The notes under the pieces: generated by a model | The model's database searches: none | Seen by the model: the letters and a program-made list of their open reading frames with translations, nothing else | What the model was told of the DNA's origin: nothing | Source: Enhygromyxa salina | GTDB lineage: Bacteria; Myxococcota_A; Polyangia; Nannocystales; Nannocystaceae | Assembly: GCF_002994615.1 (NCBI RefSeq) | Contig: NZ_PVNK01000164.1 | Span: 1 to 64,000, forward strand | Direction: 5' to 3' | DNA: 64,000 nucleotides | Program-made: the position numbers and the translations under genes | Shown: piece by piece, positions 30,046 through 39,910 of the stretch | Layout: the number at the start of each line of letters is the position of its first letter | Numbering within the stretch: the stretch's first letter is position 1

Positions 30046-32349
30046 ATGAACGAAGCGTCTGATCCCGCGAAGGTCGGTATTGTCGGAGGGGGTCCGGCGG
30101 GGCTCTATAGCGCGATTCTCCTCCAGAAGGCCCGACCAGGCGCGAACATCACCGTCGTCGAGAAGAACCCGCGCGGGGTGACCTGGGGCTGGGGGGTCGT
30201 GTTCTCGGAGGAGACCATGGGCCACTTCGCCGACGCGGACGCCGAGAGCTTCGCGTCGATCTCGGCCGCGTTCGCGCGCTGGGACGCGATCGACGTCCAC
30301 TTCAAGGATCGCTGCATTACCTCGCGCGGCCACGACTTCGCGGGTATCCGCCGCATGAAGCTGCTCGACATCTTGTCGGCGCGGGCCGAGGAGCTCGGCG
30401 TCAAGATCGAGTACGACACCGAGCTCGACGACCTCGATCGCTTCAACGACTGCGGGGTGATCATCGCCGCCGACGGGGTCAACTCGCGGGTCCGCGCGCG
30501 CTACGAAGACACCTTCCAGACCAGCATCAGCTCGGGCCGGGCCAAATTCATCTGGCTCGGCAGCGACAAGCTCTGGGACACCTTCACCTTCTTGATCCGC
30601 GAGAACGAGCACGGCCTGTTCCAGGTCCACGCCTATCGCTTCGACGTCGACACCAGCACCTTCATCGTCGAGTGCGACGAGCAGACCTGGCGCAACGCCG
30701 GGCTCGATCAAGCCGACGAGGCCGCGAGCATCGCCTACTGCGAGCGGCTGTTCGCCAAGGAGCTCGACGGCGCCAGGCTGCTCGGCAACCGCTCGCGCTG
30801 GATCTCCTTCCCCGAGCTCAAGTGCGAGCGCTGGTCGCGAGACAACCTGGTCTTGATCGGCGACGCGGCCCACACCGCGCACTTCTCGATCGGCTCGGGC
30901 ACCAAGCTCGCGATGGAAGACGCGATCCACCTCGTCGAGGCCCTGACCGAGGCTCCCGGGCGCGCGGCGGCCGAGTCGCTGAAGATCTACGAGCAGCGCC
31001 GCCGCCTCGACGTCGCCAAGCTCCAGCGCGCCGCCTCGGTCAGCCAGAGGTGGTTTGAGGACATCTCGCGCTACAAGCACTTCGAGCCCGAGCAGTTCGT
31101 CGCGAGCATGATGACGCGGAGCAAGCGGGTCACCCACGAGAACCTGCGCATCCGCGACGCCGCCTACGTCGAGCGCCTCGATCGGTGGTTCGCGGCCTCG
31201 GTCGGCGAGTCGCTCAGCCCGAGCGAGCCGGTCCCGCCGCCGATGTTTCAGCCCTTCACCCTCAAGGACATGCGCCTCGACAACCGCGTGGTCGTGAGCC
31301 CGATGTGCATGTACTCGGCTGAAGACGGCGTGCCCAACGACTGGCACCTCGTCCACATCGGCAGCCGGGCGACGGGCGGGGCCGGGCTGGTCATCTGCGA
31401 GATGACGGACGTCTCGCCCGAGGCCCGGATCAGCCCCGGATGCACCGGGCTGTGGAGCCAGGCCCACGCCGACGGGTGGAAGCGCGTCGTCGACTACGTC
31501 CACGGCTACAGCCCGGCGAAGATCGGGATCCAGCTCGGTCACGCCGGGCGCAAGGGCGCGACCGAGCTGCTGTGGAAGGGCGCGGGCCCGCTGCCACCCG
31601 AGCGCGCCTGGGAGCTGGTCGCGCCCTCGCCACTTGCGTGGAGCGCGAACTCGCAGACGCCCCGGGCGCTGACCCGCGCAGACATGGTCGACATCCGTCA
31701 GCAATTTGTGCGCGCGACAAAGCACGCGCTCGCGGCCGGCTTCGATCTGCTCGAGGTCCACGCCGCCCACGGCTACCTGCTCGCCAGCTTCATCTCGCCC
31801 CTGACCAACGAGCGCGGCGACGAGTACGGCGGCGCGCTGACCAATCGCATGCGCTTCCCGCTCGAGGTCTTCGACGCGTGCCGCGAGGTCTGGCCGAGCA
31901 CCAAGCCGATGTCCGTGCGGATCTCGGCGACCGACTGGATGCCCGGCGGGCTGTCGAGCGCCAGCGCCGTCGAGGTCGCGCGCCTGTTCCACGAGCACGG
32001 CTGCGACCTCATCGACGTGTCCGCTGGCCAGACCCACCCCGACGGCCAGCCGATCTATGGTCGCATGTTCCAGACGCCATTTTGTGATCGGATTCGGAAC
32101 GAACTGCGCTCGGTCGCGACAATGGCCGTCGGCAATATTCAGGGTTGGGATCATGTCAATACGATCATCGTCTCGGGTCGCGCGGATCTGTGCGCCCTCG
32201 CCCGACCCCACCTCTACGACCCCTACCTGACCCTCCACGCGGCCGCAGAGCAAGGCTGGCACCGCCACGTCAATTGGCCCGATCAGTATCGAGCCGCGAT
32301 CTCGGTCGCCGATCGCGTCGCGGCCGAACACGAGCGCGGCGACGATTGA
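30046..32349 (+). CDS. Bifunctional salicylyl-CoA 5-hydroxylase / old-yellow-enzyme oxidoreductase
   Basis: This 767-residue fusion has an N-terminal half (~1-390) that is an FAD monooxygenase: 'VGIVGGGPAGLYSAILLQK' binds ADP, 'GVIIAADGVNSRVR' is the DG motif, and 'LVLIGDAAHTAHFSIGSGTKLAMEDA' is the GD motif. The C-terminal half (~400-767) is an NADH:flavin oxidoreductase of OYE type: 'LKDMRLDNRVVVSPMCMYSA', 'IQLGHAGRKG', 'HAAHGYLLASFISPLTNERGDEYGG' and 'RPHLYDPYLTLHAA'. This order is that of 2-aminobenzoyl-CoA monooxygenase/reductase and salicylyl-CoA 5-hydroxylase, which dearomatise CoA-activated benzoates. I chose the ATG at 30046 because it places the FAD strand correctly; a GTG 24 bp upstream exists. 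No CoA ligase or other ring-degradation gene is beside it. Confidence 0.93.
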   Translation: MNEASDPAKVGIVGGGPAGLYSAILLQKARPGANITVVEKNPRGVTWGWGVVFSEETMGHFADADAESFASISAAFARWDAIDVHFKDRCITSRGHDFAGIRRMKLLDILSARAEELGVKIEYDTELDDLDRFNDCGVIIAADGVNSRVRARYEDTFQTSISSGRAKFIWLGSDKLWDTFTFLIRENEHGLFQVHAYRFDVDTSTFIVECDEQTWRNAGLDQADEAASIAYCERLFAKELDGARLLGNRSRWISFPELKCERWSRDNLVLIGDAAHTAHFSIGSGTKLAMEDAIHLVEALTEAPGRAAAESLKIYEQRRRLDVAKLQRAASVSQRWFEDISRYKHFEPEQFVASMMTRSKRVTHENLRIRDAAYVERLDRWFAASVGESLSPSEPVPPPMFQPFTLKDMRLDNRVVVSPMCMYSAEDGVPNDWHLVHIGSRATGGAGLVICEMTDVSPEARISPGCTGLWSQAHADGWKRVVDYVHGYSPAKIGIQLGHAGRKGATELLWKGAGPLPPERAWELVAPSPLAWSANSQTPRALTRADMVDIRQQFVRATKHALAAGFDLLEVHAAHGYLLASFISPLTNERGDEYGGALTNRMRFPLEVFDACREVWPSTKPMSVRISATDWMPGGLSSASAVEVARLFHEHGCDLIDVSAGQTHPDGQPIYGRMFQTPFCDRIRNELRSVATMAVGNIQGWDHVNTIIVSGRADLCALARPHLYDPYLTLHAAAEQGWHRHVNWPDQYRAAISVADRVAAEHERGDD

Positions 32350-32465
32350 GCCCCTCATTGATCTTCGTGTCAGCGAATCTACGCGACATCCTGACATCGC
32401 ATGTCATCGATTGACAGCGCGAGCGCTAGTCAGATCGAAGGTCGCTGCTATTGTGGTGACCAGCA

Positions 32466-35462
32466 ATGACCCCGCAGTCGACAATGTCCGATCCTGATCG
32501 GACGATCCCGGAGAGCGCAAACGCCGCGAACGGTGAGCCTGCGCTCGGGCCCGGGGCGAGGGTCGGCCGCTACCTGATCCTCAACAAGGTCGGCGCCGGG
32601 AACATGGGCATCGTGTTCGCGGCCTTCGACCCCGAGCTCGATCGCAAGGTCGCGATCAAGCTCCTGCGCGGCGACGCCCACGGCCACGCCGGTCGGACCC
32701 GCCTCCGGCGTGAGGCCCAGGCGCTCGCGCGACTCGGGCACCCCAACGTCGTCGCGGTCCACGACGTCGGCGAGCTCGACGGGCGCGTGTATCTGGTCAT
32801 GGAATTCGTCGCGGGCGAGGACGTGCGTCGGTGGCAGTCGCGCAGGCCGAGCTGGCGCGAGGTCGTGCGGGTCTACGTTCAGGCCGGCCACGGCCTGGCC
32901 GCGGCTCACAGCGCGGGCCTGGTCCACCGCGACTTCAAGCCCGCCAACGTGATGTTCGGCGACGACGACCGGGTCCGGGTCACGGACTTCGGCCTCGCCC
33001 GCGCGGCCCCCGAAGCCGACGGACCCTTCGAGCTGGTCGAGTCCTCGTCCGCGCTCGAGCCCCCGCCGCCCGTCCTCTCGCCGCCCGAGTCGAACGCCCA
33101 CGCGTGGCTCGACCGGCTCCGGCGGACCCGCTTCCGTCGCGCGCCCGCCCCCCCTACGCCCCTGACGAGCCCCAACAGGGACGCCCTGGCCAGCTCGGTC
33201 ACGCGCGCGGGCGCCCTGGTCGGGACCCCGGCCTACATGGCCCACGAGCAATTCGAGGGCGCGGCGGCCGACGCCCGCAGCGATCAGTTCGCGTTTTGCG
33301 TGGCCTTTTACGAGGCGCTCTATGGTCGCAGGCCCTTCGCGGGCGACTCGCTCGACGCGCTGGTCACCGCGCTCGAGCGCAACCAGATCCGTCCCCCGCT
33401 GCGCGGCGTCGGGGTGCCCGCGTGGCTCCACGCGGTCCTGATCCGCGGGCTCAACTGCGATCCCGAGCAGCGCTGGCCGACCATGGACGCGCTGCTCGAG
33501 GCGATCGAGCGCGCGCCGGTCAAGCGCCGGAGGTGGAAGGCGATCGCGGTCGCGGCCGCGCTGACCACCGCTGGCGCGACCCTCGGCCTGACCCAAGCCG
33601 CCGAGCCCGGGGCGTCGGCCGAGGTCTGCAGCGGCGCCGAAGGCAAGCTCGCCGAGGTCTGGAACTCGACCGACCGCGAGCGCATGCGGATCGCGTTCGC
33701 GGCCAGCGGGCGCCCCTTCGCGGCCGACACCCTCGCCCGAGTCGAGCGCGAGCTCGACGCCTACACCCGCGCGTGGGCCAGGATGTACGTCGACGCCTGC
33801 GAGGCGACCCACCTGCGCTGGGCCCAGTCCGACGCGGTCCTCGATCAACGGATGCGCTGCCTCGAGCGCAACCGTCGCGAGCTCAGCGCGCTGGTCGACG
33901 CCCTCGCCGGGGCCAACCCGGACATCGTCGAGCGCGCGGTCGCGGCCGCCGAGGGCCTGACGCCGATCGAGCGCTGCGGGGACGTCGAGGCCCTCGCCAG
34001 CGAGCTGCCCGTGCCCCGCGATCACGGCGAGCGCCTGCGCGCGGACGCGATCCGCGACGAGCTGACCGACGCCACCGCGCTCGAGGCCACGGGCCAGGTC
34101 GAGGCCGCCGAGAAATTGACCGCGACGCTGCTCGACGAGGCCCTCGCCCTCGGCTACGCGCCGCTGGTCGCCGAGGTCGAGTACCAGCTCGGCGACCTGG
34201 TCCGCCACCGCGGCGCGTTCGAGGACGCGCGTGAGCTGCTCGAGTCGGCCTACTACACGGCCCTCGGCGAGGGCCACACGCGGCTCGCCAGCGCGGCCGC
34301 GGTCGAGCTGATCGACGTGCTCGGGAGCGGGCTCGCCCAGATCGAGCGCGCCCACGAGTGGCTCCGCAACGCCGAGGCTCTGGCCCAGTCGCTCGGCGGC
34401 GACCGCCTCGCCCTCGCCCGCATCGAGCGCTACCGAATGACCCTGCTGATCCAGGGGGGGCGCTACGACGAGGCCCTCGAGGTCGGTCGCGGGGCGCTCG
34501 AGGTCATCGAGATCCTCGCCGGCCCCAACAGCTTCGACGCCGCCGCCGTTCACAGCGACCTCGGCGCGACCCTGGTCGAGCTCGGGCGCTTCGCCGCGGC
34601 GGAGACCGCGCTACGCCGCGCCGCACAGATCCTCGAGATCCAGCTCGGCGCCGATCATCCCCGGGTCGCGCTGCTGCTCGCCAACCTCGGCGCGGTCCAG
34701 TCGATGACCGGGCGCACCGACGACGCGATCGCGACCTACCACCGATCGATCGAGCTGCTGACCCGCGCCTACGGCCCCGACCACCCCGCGCTCGGGGCCC
34801 TGCACGTCAACCTCGGGCTCGCGCGCCAGGTCCAAGGTGACGACGAGGCCGCCCTGCGCGAGCTCGACGAGGCCCTGCGCTTGTTCGAGCGAGAGCTCGG
34901 CGCGATGCACCCCAAAGTCGCCGCCGCCCTGCGCGGGATCGCCGAGGTCGAGCTCGAGCTCCGCCACGCGCGGTCGGCCGAGGCCGCCGCGCGCCGGTCC
35001 CTGTTCGTGCTCGAGAGCAGCCTCGACGCCGACCACCCCGAGCTCAGCCGGGCGCGGGTCTTGCTCGGCCAGACCCTGCTCGCCCAGGGCCGCCACGACG
35101 AGGCCGAGGCCGAGCTCCTGCGCGCGCTCGCGGTCCTCGAGGCCGAGGACCCGCCCGACGCCGTCCGCCTGGCGTTTGCGCTTCAGACTCGCGGGCAGCT
35201 CGAGCTCGAGCGCGGTCAGCTCGACGCGGCGCGGGTCCTGCTCGAGCGCGCGTTGGTCTGGTGGGAGCCGAGCGACCCCTCGACCGAGCGCGCCCGCGGC
35301 CTCGCGGTGACCCGCCTCGCGCTGGCCCGGGCCCTGGTCGAGCTCGACGAGCCCGAGCGCGCGACCGAGCTGGCCCAGCTCGCGCTCGCCGAGCTCGACG
35401 AGGGCCCCAACGACGCCCGGCTCCGACGAACAGCTCGGCGCCTGCGTGCGTTGACCAGGTGA
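32466..35462 (+). CDS. Serine/threonine protein kinase with C-terminal TPR repeats (paralogue)
   Basis: This 998-residue protein has kinase motifs in order: 'VGAGNMGIVF', Lys in 'VAIKLL', 'HRDFKPANVMF', 'DFGLARA', 'GTPAYMAHEQFEG' (APE is changed to AHE) and a Pro-rich insert of ~60 residues in the activation region. A hydrophobic helix 'AIAVAAALTTAGATLGLTQA' (~357-377) separates it from an extracytoplasmic part. That part contains 'MYVDACEATHLRWAQSD', closely parallel to 'MYTDACEATHVHGEQSE' in the kinase at 21897, and then TPRs such as 'HPRVALLLANLGAVQSMTG'. The two are clear paralogues. A second ATG six codons in is also possible. The 116 bp upstream contain no obvious promoter. Confidence 0.92.
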   Translation: MTPQSTMSDPDRTIPESANAANGEPALGPGARVGRYLILNKVGAGNMGIVFAAFDPELDRKVAIKLLRGDAHGHAGRTRLRREAQALARLGHPNVVAVHDVGELDGRVYLVMEFVAGEDVRRWQSRRPSWREVVRVYVQAGHGLAAAHSAGLVHRDFKPANVMFGDDDRVRVTDFGLARAAPEADGPFELVESSSALEPPPPVLSPPESNAHAWLDRLRRTRFRRAPAPPTPLTSPNRDALASSVTRAGALVGTPAYMAHEQFEGAAADARSDQFAFCVAFYEALYGRRPFAGDSLDALVTALERNQIRPPLRGVGVPAWLHAVLIRGLNCDPEQRWPTMDALLEAIERAPVKRRRWKAIAVAAALTTAGATLGLTQAAEPGASAEVCSGAEGKLAEVWNSTDRERMRIAFAASGRPFAADTLARVERELDAYTRAWARMYVDACEATHLRWAQSDAVLDQRMRCLERNRRELSALVDALAGANPDIVERAVAAAEGLTPIERCGDVEALASELPVPRDHGERLRADAIRDELTDATALEATGQVEAAEKLTATLLDEALALGYAPLVAEVEYQLGDLVRHRGAFEDARELLESAYYTALGEGHTRLASAAAVELIDVLGSGLAQIERAHEWLRNAEALAQSLGGDRLALARIERYRMTLLIQGGRYDEALEVGRGALEVIEILAGPNSFDAAAVHSDLGATLVELGRFAAAETALRRAAQILEIQLGADHPRVALLLANLGAVQSMTGRTDDAIATYHRSIELLTRAYGPDHPALGALHVNLGLARQVQGDDEAALRELDEALRLFERELGAMHPKVAAALRGIAEVELELRHARSAEAAARRSLFVLESSLDADHPELSRARVLLGQTLLAQGRHDEAEAELLRALAVLEAEDPPDAVRLAFALQTRGQLELERGQLDAARVLLERALVWWEPSDPSTERARGLAVTRLALARALVELDEPERATELAQLALAELDEGPNDARLRRTARRLRALTR

Positions 35463-35471
35463 AGCGCGCGG

Positions 35472-36398
35472 TCACGCGTCGGTCGCGACCCGGGCCCGCT
35501 CGATCAAAAAATCCCACACGGCCTGGACGCGCGGGACCTCGCGCAGCGCTCGGTGGCCGACGATCCACAGCCCGGCGATCGGCAGCGGCGGCAGGCGCTT
35601 GGCCAGGGTCCGCGTGGGCTTCAGCTCGGCGAGGCCGGTCCACGCGAGGAAGGGGCGCGCGAGCACGATCGCGCCGAGACCCGCGTGCGCCGCCCGGATC
35701 TGCGCGTCCATCGAGCTGGTCCACAGGACCACGCGCGAGGGATCGACGTGGGTCTCGATCCACTGCGCGTCGGGCAGGCCCGCGAGCTCGGGGCCCCAGG
35801 TGATCCAGTCGACGGCGTCGAGGCGCCCGAGCTTGCCGACCTTTGCGGCGAGCTCGGGCGCCGCGGCGATCGTCGATTGGGCCTCGAGCACGCGCAGCGC
35901 GACCAGGTCACCGCTGCGTGGCCGAGCGCCGCGCAGGGCGATGTCGGCCTCGCGCCGGGTCAGATCCGCGTAGCCGACCGCGGCGTCGAGCTCGATCGTC
36001 AGGCCCGGGTGACGCGCGCGCAGCTCGGGCAGCGCGGGCGCGACGAAGCACGCCGCGATGCCCGGCGGCGCCGTCACCCGCACGCGCCCCTCGGGCTCGG
36101 TCTCGCGGCCCTCGACGAGACGCAGCGCGTCGGCGGCCGCGCGCTCCATCGACTCGGCCACGGGCATCAGCTGCTCGGCGAGCTCCGTGGACACGAGGCC
36201 CGTCGAAGTGCGGTCGAACAGGTGGAAGCCGAGCGCGGACTCGAGCCCATCGAGGCGACGGCCGACCGTCGAGGTGTTGACGCCGAGCCGAGCTGCGGCC
36301 CCGGTCATCGTCCCGGCCCGGACGAGGGCCAAGAACACCTCGAGGTCGTCCCAGCGCAGTCGCTCGGGGGCACCTCGTTTTGCGTTGTTGCTACTCAC
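35472..36398 (-). CDS. LysR family transcriptional regulator
   Basis: The protein has about 308 residues. The N-terminal helix-turn-helix (~15-75) is '[31 protein letters not shown]', as in LysR proteins of the DNA-binding type with VGRR recognition. The effector-binding domain (~95-300) follows with '[23 protein letters not shown]' and 'ADIALRG'. The GTG at 36398 is preferred because the next upstream start (TTG at 36434) would put a 14-bp palindrome inside the gene. It is divergent from the epimerase at 36451, separated by 52 bp, and so probably regulates it and itself. It stops 9 bp from the convergent kinase gene. Confidence 0.88.
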   Translation of the reverse strand: MSSNNAKRGAPERLRWDDLEVFLALVRAGTMTGAAARLGVNTSTVGRRLDGLESALGFHLFDRTSTGLVSTELAEQLMPVAESMERAAADALRLVEGRETEPEGRVRVTAPPGIAACFVAPALPELRARHPGLTIELDAAVGYADLTRREADIALRGARPRSGDLVALRVLEAQSTIAAAPELAAKVGKLGRLDAVDWITWGPELAGLPDAQWIETHVDPSRVVLWTSSMDAQIRAAHAGLGAIVLARPFLAWTGLAELKPTRTLAKRLPPLPIAGLWIVGHRALREVPRVQAVWDFLIERARVATDA

Positions 36399-36420
36399 GA
36401 TAGCTTTTTTGCATATGGAC

Positions 36421-36434
36421 TTGCGAATACGCAA
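36421..36434. promoter_or_regulatory. TTGCG-AATA-CGCAA palindrome between LysR and epimerase genes
   Basis: A 14-bp sequence with perfect 5-bp arms lies in the 52-bp divergent intergenic region. LysR proteins typically bind such T-N11-A inverted repeats, so this is the likely operator. Confidence 0.5.
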
Positions 36435-36450
36435 CCATCATCTTGGGCTC

Positions 36451-37416
36451 ATGAACACGCCCCAGCAGTCTGACCCCGCCCCCCTCCACACGATCTTCGG
36501 CGCCGGCCAGGTCGGCCCCAAGCTCGCCGACGAGCTGCTCGCGCGTGGCTTTCGGGTTCGCATCGTCCGTCGCGGCGCCGCCGGGGCGCCCCGCCCGAAC
36601 CTGGTCTGGATGTCCGGCGACCTGACCGATCCACGCTTCGCCGACGAGGCCGCCGCCGGGGCTGCGGTCGTCTACAACTGCGTCAACCCGCCCGACTACG
36701 CGCGCTGGCACGGCGTGCTCGAGCCGCTCGCGCGCGGCGTCCGGGCGGCCGCGACGCGGGCCGGGGCGCGGCTGGTCGTGCTCGATTGCCTCTACATGTA
36801 CGGCAAGCCCGCGAGCTCGCCCTTCAACGAGGACACGCCGATGCGCCCGTGCAGCGCCAAGGGGGAGCTGCGCGCGATGCTGGCCGACGAGCTGTTCGAG
36901 GCCCACCGCCGCGGCGAGGTCGAGGTCAGCTGCGGGCGCGCGGCGGACTTCTTCGGGCCCGGGACGCCGTCCTCGGTCGCGCTCAACCCCCGGGCGATCG
37001 AGCGCCTGCGCGCGGGTAAGGCGGTCGAGGTATTTGGCGACCCCGATCAGCCGCACGGCTACAGCTACACCCCCGACGTCGCGCGTGCGCTGGCCGAGCT
37101 CGGGACCCGGGCGGAGGCTGTCGGCAAAGTGTTCCATCTCCCGCTCGCGTGGTCTGGGACCACCCGGGCGCTGATCGAGCGCGCGGCCGCGTCGCTCGGC
37201 ATGCCCGGCGCGGTCCGGACGATCCCCAACTGGGCGCTGACGACCGCGGGGGTGTTCTCGCCGATGCTCCGAGCCCTGCGCGAGATGGTCTACCAGTGGG
37301 AGCAGCCCTACGTGATCGACGACCGGCGGTTTCGCACGACCTTTGGCGTCGAGGCCACGCCGATCGACGAGGCCCTCGCGGCCACGCTCGGGGATGCGCT
37401 CGCGGCCACGGGCTGA
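36451..37416 (+). CDS. NAD-dependent epimerase/dehydratase family protein
   Basis: This 321-residue extended-SDR protein has the dinucleotide motif modified to '[20 protein letters not shown]' (~14-33), an atypical GAGxxG. '[14 protein letters not shown]' follows where the substrate-entry strand is expected. '[20 protein letters not shown]' holds the YMYG that is characteristic of the atypical SDR group, and '[15 protein letters not shown]' comes next. The classical YxxxK is not seen. The reaction is unknown. It is divergent from and probably controlled by the LysR gene. Confidence 0.82.
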   Translation: MNTPQQSDPAPLHTIFGAGQVGPKLADELLARGFRVRIVRRGAAGAPRPNLVWMSGDLTDPRFADEAAAGAAVVYNCVNPPDYARWHGVLEPLARGVRAAATRAGARLVVLDCLYMYGKPASSPFNEDTPMRPCSAKGELRAMLADELFEAHRRGEVEVSCGRAADFFGPGTPSSVALNPRAIERLRAGKAVEVFGDPDQPHGYSYTPDVARALAELGTRAEAVGKVFHLPLAWSGTTRALIERAAASLGMPGAVRTIPNWALTTAGVFSPMLRALREMVYQWEQPYVIDDRRFRTTFGVEATPIDEALAATLGDALAATG

Positions 37417-37665
37417 GCTGCGCGCGGGGTCTGGTGGCCTCGCTCTTCACCCATGTCGCAGCCACCGAGCCTCTCGCGCAAACTCGCGCGGTCCTGCAAA
37501 CGGATGGCGCCCCCAACCGCGACGTGTTCGCTACTATCTTCATGATCACTGCTTCTTCGAGGGCCTCTCGATGGTCGACGACTCGCCGCGCGACTTCGTC
37601 TTGTTCGGCAGCGGAGTCGTCTCACCATTGCGCAGGCTGTCACTCCGAGGAGCCGCGAGCTGGGT

Positions 37666-38493
37666 ATGATGGCCGCGATGTCGCTTCGGCTCTCATCGCT
37701 CCTCCCCCTCGTCCTTTGCGGCGCAGCGCTCACGTCCGCGGGCGCCTGCGACAAGTCGGCCGCGACCGCGGCGCCCGCAGACGCGACCGACGACACCGAT
37801 CGCCTGACAACCAAGCTGCTCGCCGAGCTCTCGATCGGAGCCCGGGACGCCGCCCTCGCCCTGTGCACGCAAAGCCTCGCCGCCGACCTCGACGAGCGCG
37901 AGCTCGCGATCCTCGCCCGGACCCTCGACTGGCTCGGCCCGGTCGCGGCGCTCGAGCGCGAGTCCGAAGACCCGGTCGAAGGCGGCGTCCGTCGCCGCTA
38001 CCTCGCCCGCTTCGATCGCGGCGAGGTCGGCCTGACGGTCGTCGTGCTCGGCGACAAGATCGAGGGCTTCGAGCTCGACGAGTCCGAGTGGACGGCGCTC
38101 GTCGATCGCGCAGCCGAGGCCGCGGCCGGGTCCTTGCGCGTGATCGGGTTTCGCTACCTCGACGCCGAGGGCAACGCCCTCGACGGCCCCCTCGACCCGG
38201 CGTCGATCAACTACGAGCTGATGGTCGAGGGCCTCGACGCCCAGCTGCGTGAGCACCACGCCGTGATCGGCAAGACCGTGTTCGACGCCGAGGGCCACGA
38301 GGTCTATCGCCAGCGCGAGGACGACGACGTCCGCTTCCCCCAGGCCGAGACCGGCGCGAGCGGTGGCCGCATCACCGGGATGGTCGCGGTGCCCGGGCCC
38401 GGGCGCTACGAGCTCGAGCTGCGGATCCGGGATCTGGTCGGCGCCCAGACGATGACCCACCGCGAGTCCTTCGAGGTCTCGCCCTCGCCCTGA
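37666..38493 (+). CDS. Predicted lipoprotein of unknown function
   Basis: This 275-residue protein has a signal peptide 'LPLVLCGAALTSAGAC' ending at Cys ~28 and a short Ala/Thr/Asp linker. The rest is an acidic, beta-rich domain with 'GRYELELRIRDLVGAQTMTHRESFEV' at the end, reminiscent of an Ig-like or bacterial cell-surface module. I recognise no named family. A GAGGAG sequence lies 13 bp before the first ATG; two further in-frame ATGs at 37669 and 37678 are possible starts. The upstream 249 bp show no supported gene. It converges on the stress protein, ending 5 bp away. Confidence 0.7.
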   Translation: MMAAMSLRLSSLLPLVLCGAALTSAGACDKSAATAAPADATDDTDRLTTKLLAELSIGARDAALALCTQSLAADLDERELAILARTLDWLGPVAALERESEDPVEGGVRRRYLARFDRGEVGLTVVVLGDKIEGFELDESEWTALVDRAAEAAAGSLRVIGFRYLDAEGNALDGPLDPASINYELMVEGLDAQLREHHAVIGKTVFDAEGHEVYRQREDDDVRFPQAETGASGGRITGMVAVPGPGRYELELRIRDLVGAQTMTHRESFEVSPSP

Positions 38494-38498
38494 GTCAT

Positions 38499-39773
38499 TC
38501 AGGCGTAGGCCGCCGCCCGATCGAGCTCCGCAGTGACACCGAAGCCATACTCCGGCACCCACCGCCACGCGCCGACCACCTGCGCGCCACGGTAGTCACG
38601 GTAGCCCCGGGTGTCGAAGCCATCGCGCTGGCGCGTCGCTTGCTCGGCCATGCGCGTCAGCGGCCAACGCTCCTTCGGCTCGTCGGAGGGCTCGGCGACC
38701 CGGAGGCGCAACGGCGTCTGCTGCCCCTCGGCAGGCAACAGCCCCGCCTGCAGCAGCTGGTCGGGGAACCGGCTGTTCGACAGCATCACCCCCGCCTCGT
38801 CGAACGCGTAGGTCTCGAAGCTGGGGAAGGGGCCGGGCTGGCCGAGGATGCGCAAGAAGTCGGTCTCGGCGTCGAAGGCCAGCAGCAACAACCCGCCGTC
38901 GCCCCCGACCATCGCCCCCGCGAGGAGGACCAGGCGGTCGAGCTCGACATCGACCGCGAGCGGCAGCGAGGTGCTGCTGCCGTGCTCGTGGACCCGGTCC
39001 AGGAACGCCGCGAGGCCCGACCCCAAGCGGGGCATGACCAGACCGCTGCCCCAGCTATGCTCACCGACGGACAGCTGCCAGCCCTGGGCGTGGAGCGCCC
39101 ACTGATGCTCGTCGAGCGCGACCCGCAGGCGCTGCTCCACCCTCGCGTCGAAGAGCCCGGTGCCGCCCACGCTCGCCGCGGCGTCGCGCACCACCAGCGA
39201 CTGCGCCACACGGTGGACAGCGTCGGCCATGTGGTCCATCCAGCACCGGACAGCCTCGACCCGCGCCTCTACCGTGGTACGCAACAGGTCGGCTGCGTTC
39301 GTATGAGTGAGGCCCCTGGGCGCGGGGGGCGGCGGCGAGGGCATCGACCGCAAGAAGCGTGGCCCGCTGATGACCACCGGGCAGGGCATCTGCCAAACGA
39401 GGCGCTCCGCGAAGCCGCGCCACAGCGCCGGCGACAGCCAGCGCCGCGGCGGCTGTTCGGCGACGACCAGGTCGACCTCGTGTTCTGCCACGAACCGGGC
39501 GACGATCTGCTCGGGGTCGCCCGCCGCGAGCCGATGTCGGTAGCGGACCTCGGCGCGCGAGGGGACCTGCCGACCCAGCCACGCCTCGTGCGTTCCGCTC
39601 ATCACCCCGACCGCCGAGTACAGCATCGCCTCGCCGTCGGACCCGGAGAAGGGCACGATGTGAAGAAACAGCAGCACCGCGTTCCCCCGGCAGGCCAGGC
39701 GCGTGGCCAGCTCGCGGGTGGAGGGGTGCAACGAGGGTGAGGTCGTGACCAAGACGACGAAGTGCTCTGTCAT
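38499..39773 (-). CDS. Universal-stress-protein-like domain fused to a Cache-type sensor
   Basis: The protein has 424 residues. Residues ~1-143 have the USP fold ('VVLVTTSPSLHPSTRELATRLA', 'VLLFLHIVPF', 'DPEQIVARFVAEHEVDLVVAEQ', 'LVWQMPCPVVISG'). The GxxGx9G(S/T) ATP motif is missing, so it is probably a non-ATP-binding type. Residues ~165-424 resemble the sensor part of planctomycete and myxobacterial kinases or cyclases. They have 'LPLAVDVELDRLVLLAGAM', 'FETYAFDEAGVMLSNSRFP' and the closing 'GYRDYRGAQVVGAWRWVPEYGFGVTAELD', the usual dCache end. No signal peptide or transmembrane helix is evident, so the sensor would be cytoplasmic, which is unusual. Both USP and Cache assignments are from motif reading. 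Confidence 0.75.
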   Translation of the reverse strand: MTEHFVVLVTTSPSLHPSTRELATRLACRGNAVLLFLHIVPFSGSDGEAMLYSAVGVMSGTHEAWLGRQVPSRAEVRYRHRLAAGDPEQIVARFVAEHEVDLVVAEQPPRRWLSPALWRGFAERLVWQMPCPVVISGPRFLRSMPSPPPPAPRGLTHTNAADLLRTTVEARVEAVRCWMDHMADAVHRVAQSLVVRDAAASVGGTGLFDARVEQRLRVALDEHQWALHAQGWQLSVGEHSWGSGLVMPRLGSGLAAFLDRVHEHGSSTSLPLAVDVELDRLVLLAGAMVGGDGGLLLLAFDAETDFLRILGQPGPFPSFETYAFDEAGVMLSNSRFPDQLLQAGLLPAEGQQTPLRLRVAEPSDEPKERWPLTRMAEQATRQRDGFDTRGYRDYRGAQVVGAWRWVPEYGFGVTAELDRAAAYA

Positions 39774-39910
39774 CGCTCGTCTCCTGATAGGGCGAGCACG
39801 CGGCCCCCCTACTCTTTTGGTATTCTAGCCCTAAATCGAGCGAGCGTTTGGGGTGAGTGGAGGGGGCTTCGCCGCCGCAGCGAGGGGCCTTTTGAGAGGC
39901 TCCTTGAAGA

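Noticed and set aside
32411..32454. TTGACA and TATTGT as a promoter of the second kinase gene
   Set aside because: The spacing is about 32 bp rather than 16-18 bp, so it is not a credible sigma-70 promoter.
37343..37669. Possible small gene between the epimerase and the lipoprotein
   Set aside because: It overlaps the supported epimerase gene in another frame, has no ribosome-binding site or family motif, and ends inside the next gene's start region.
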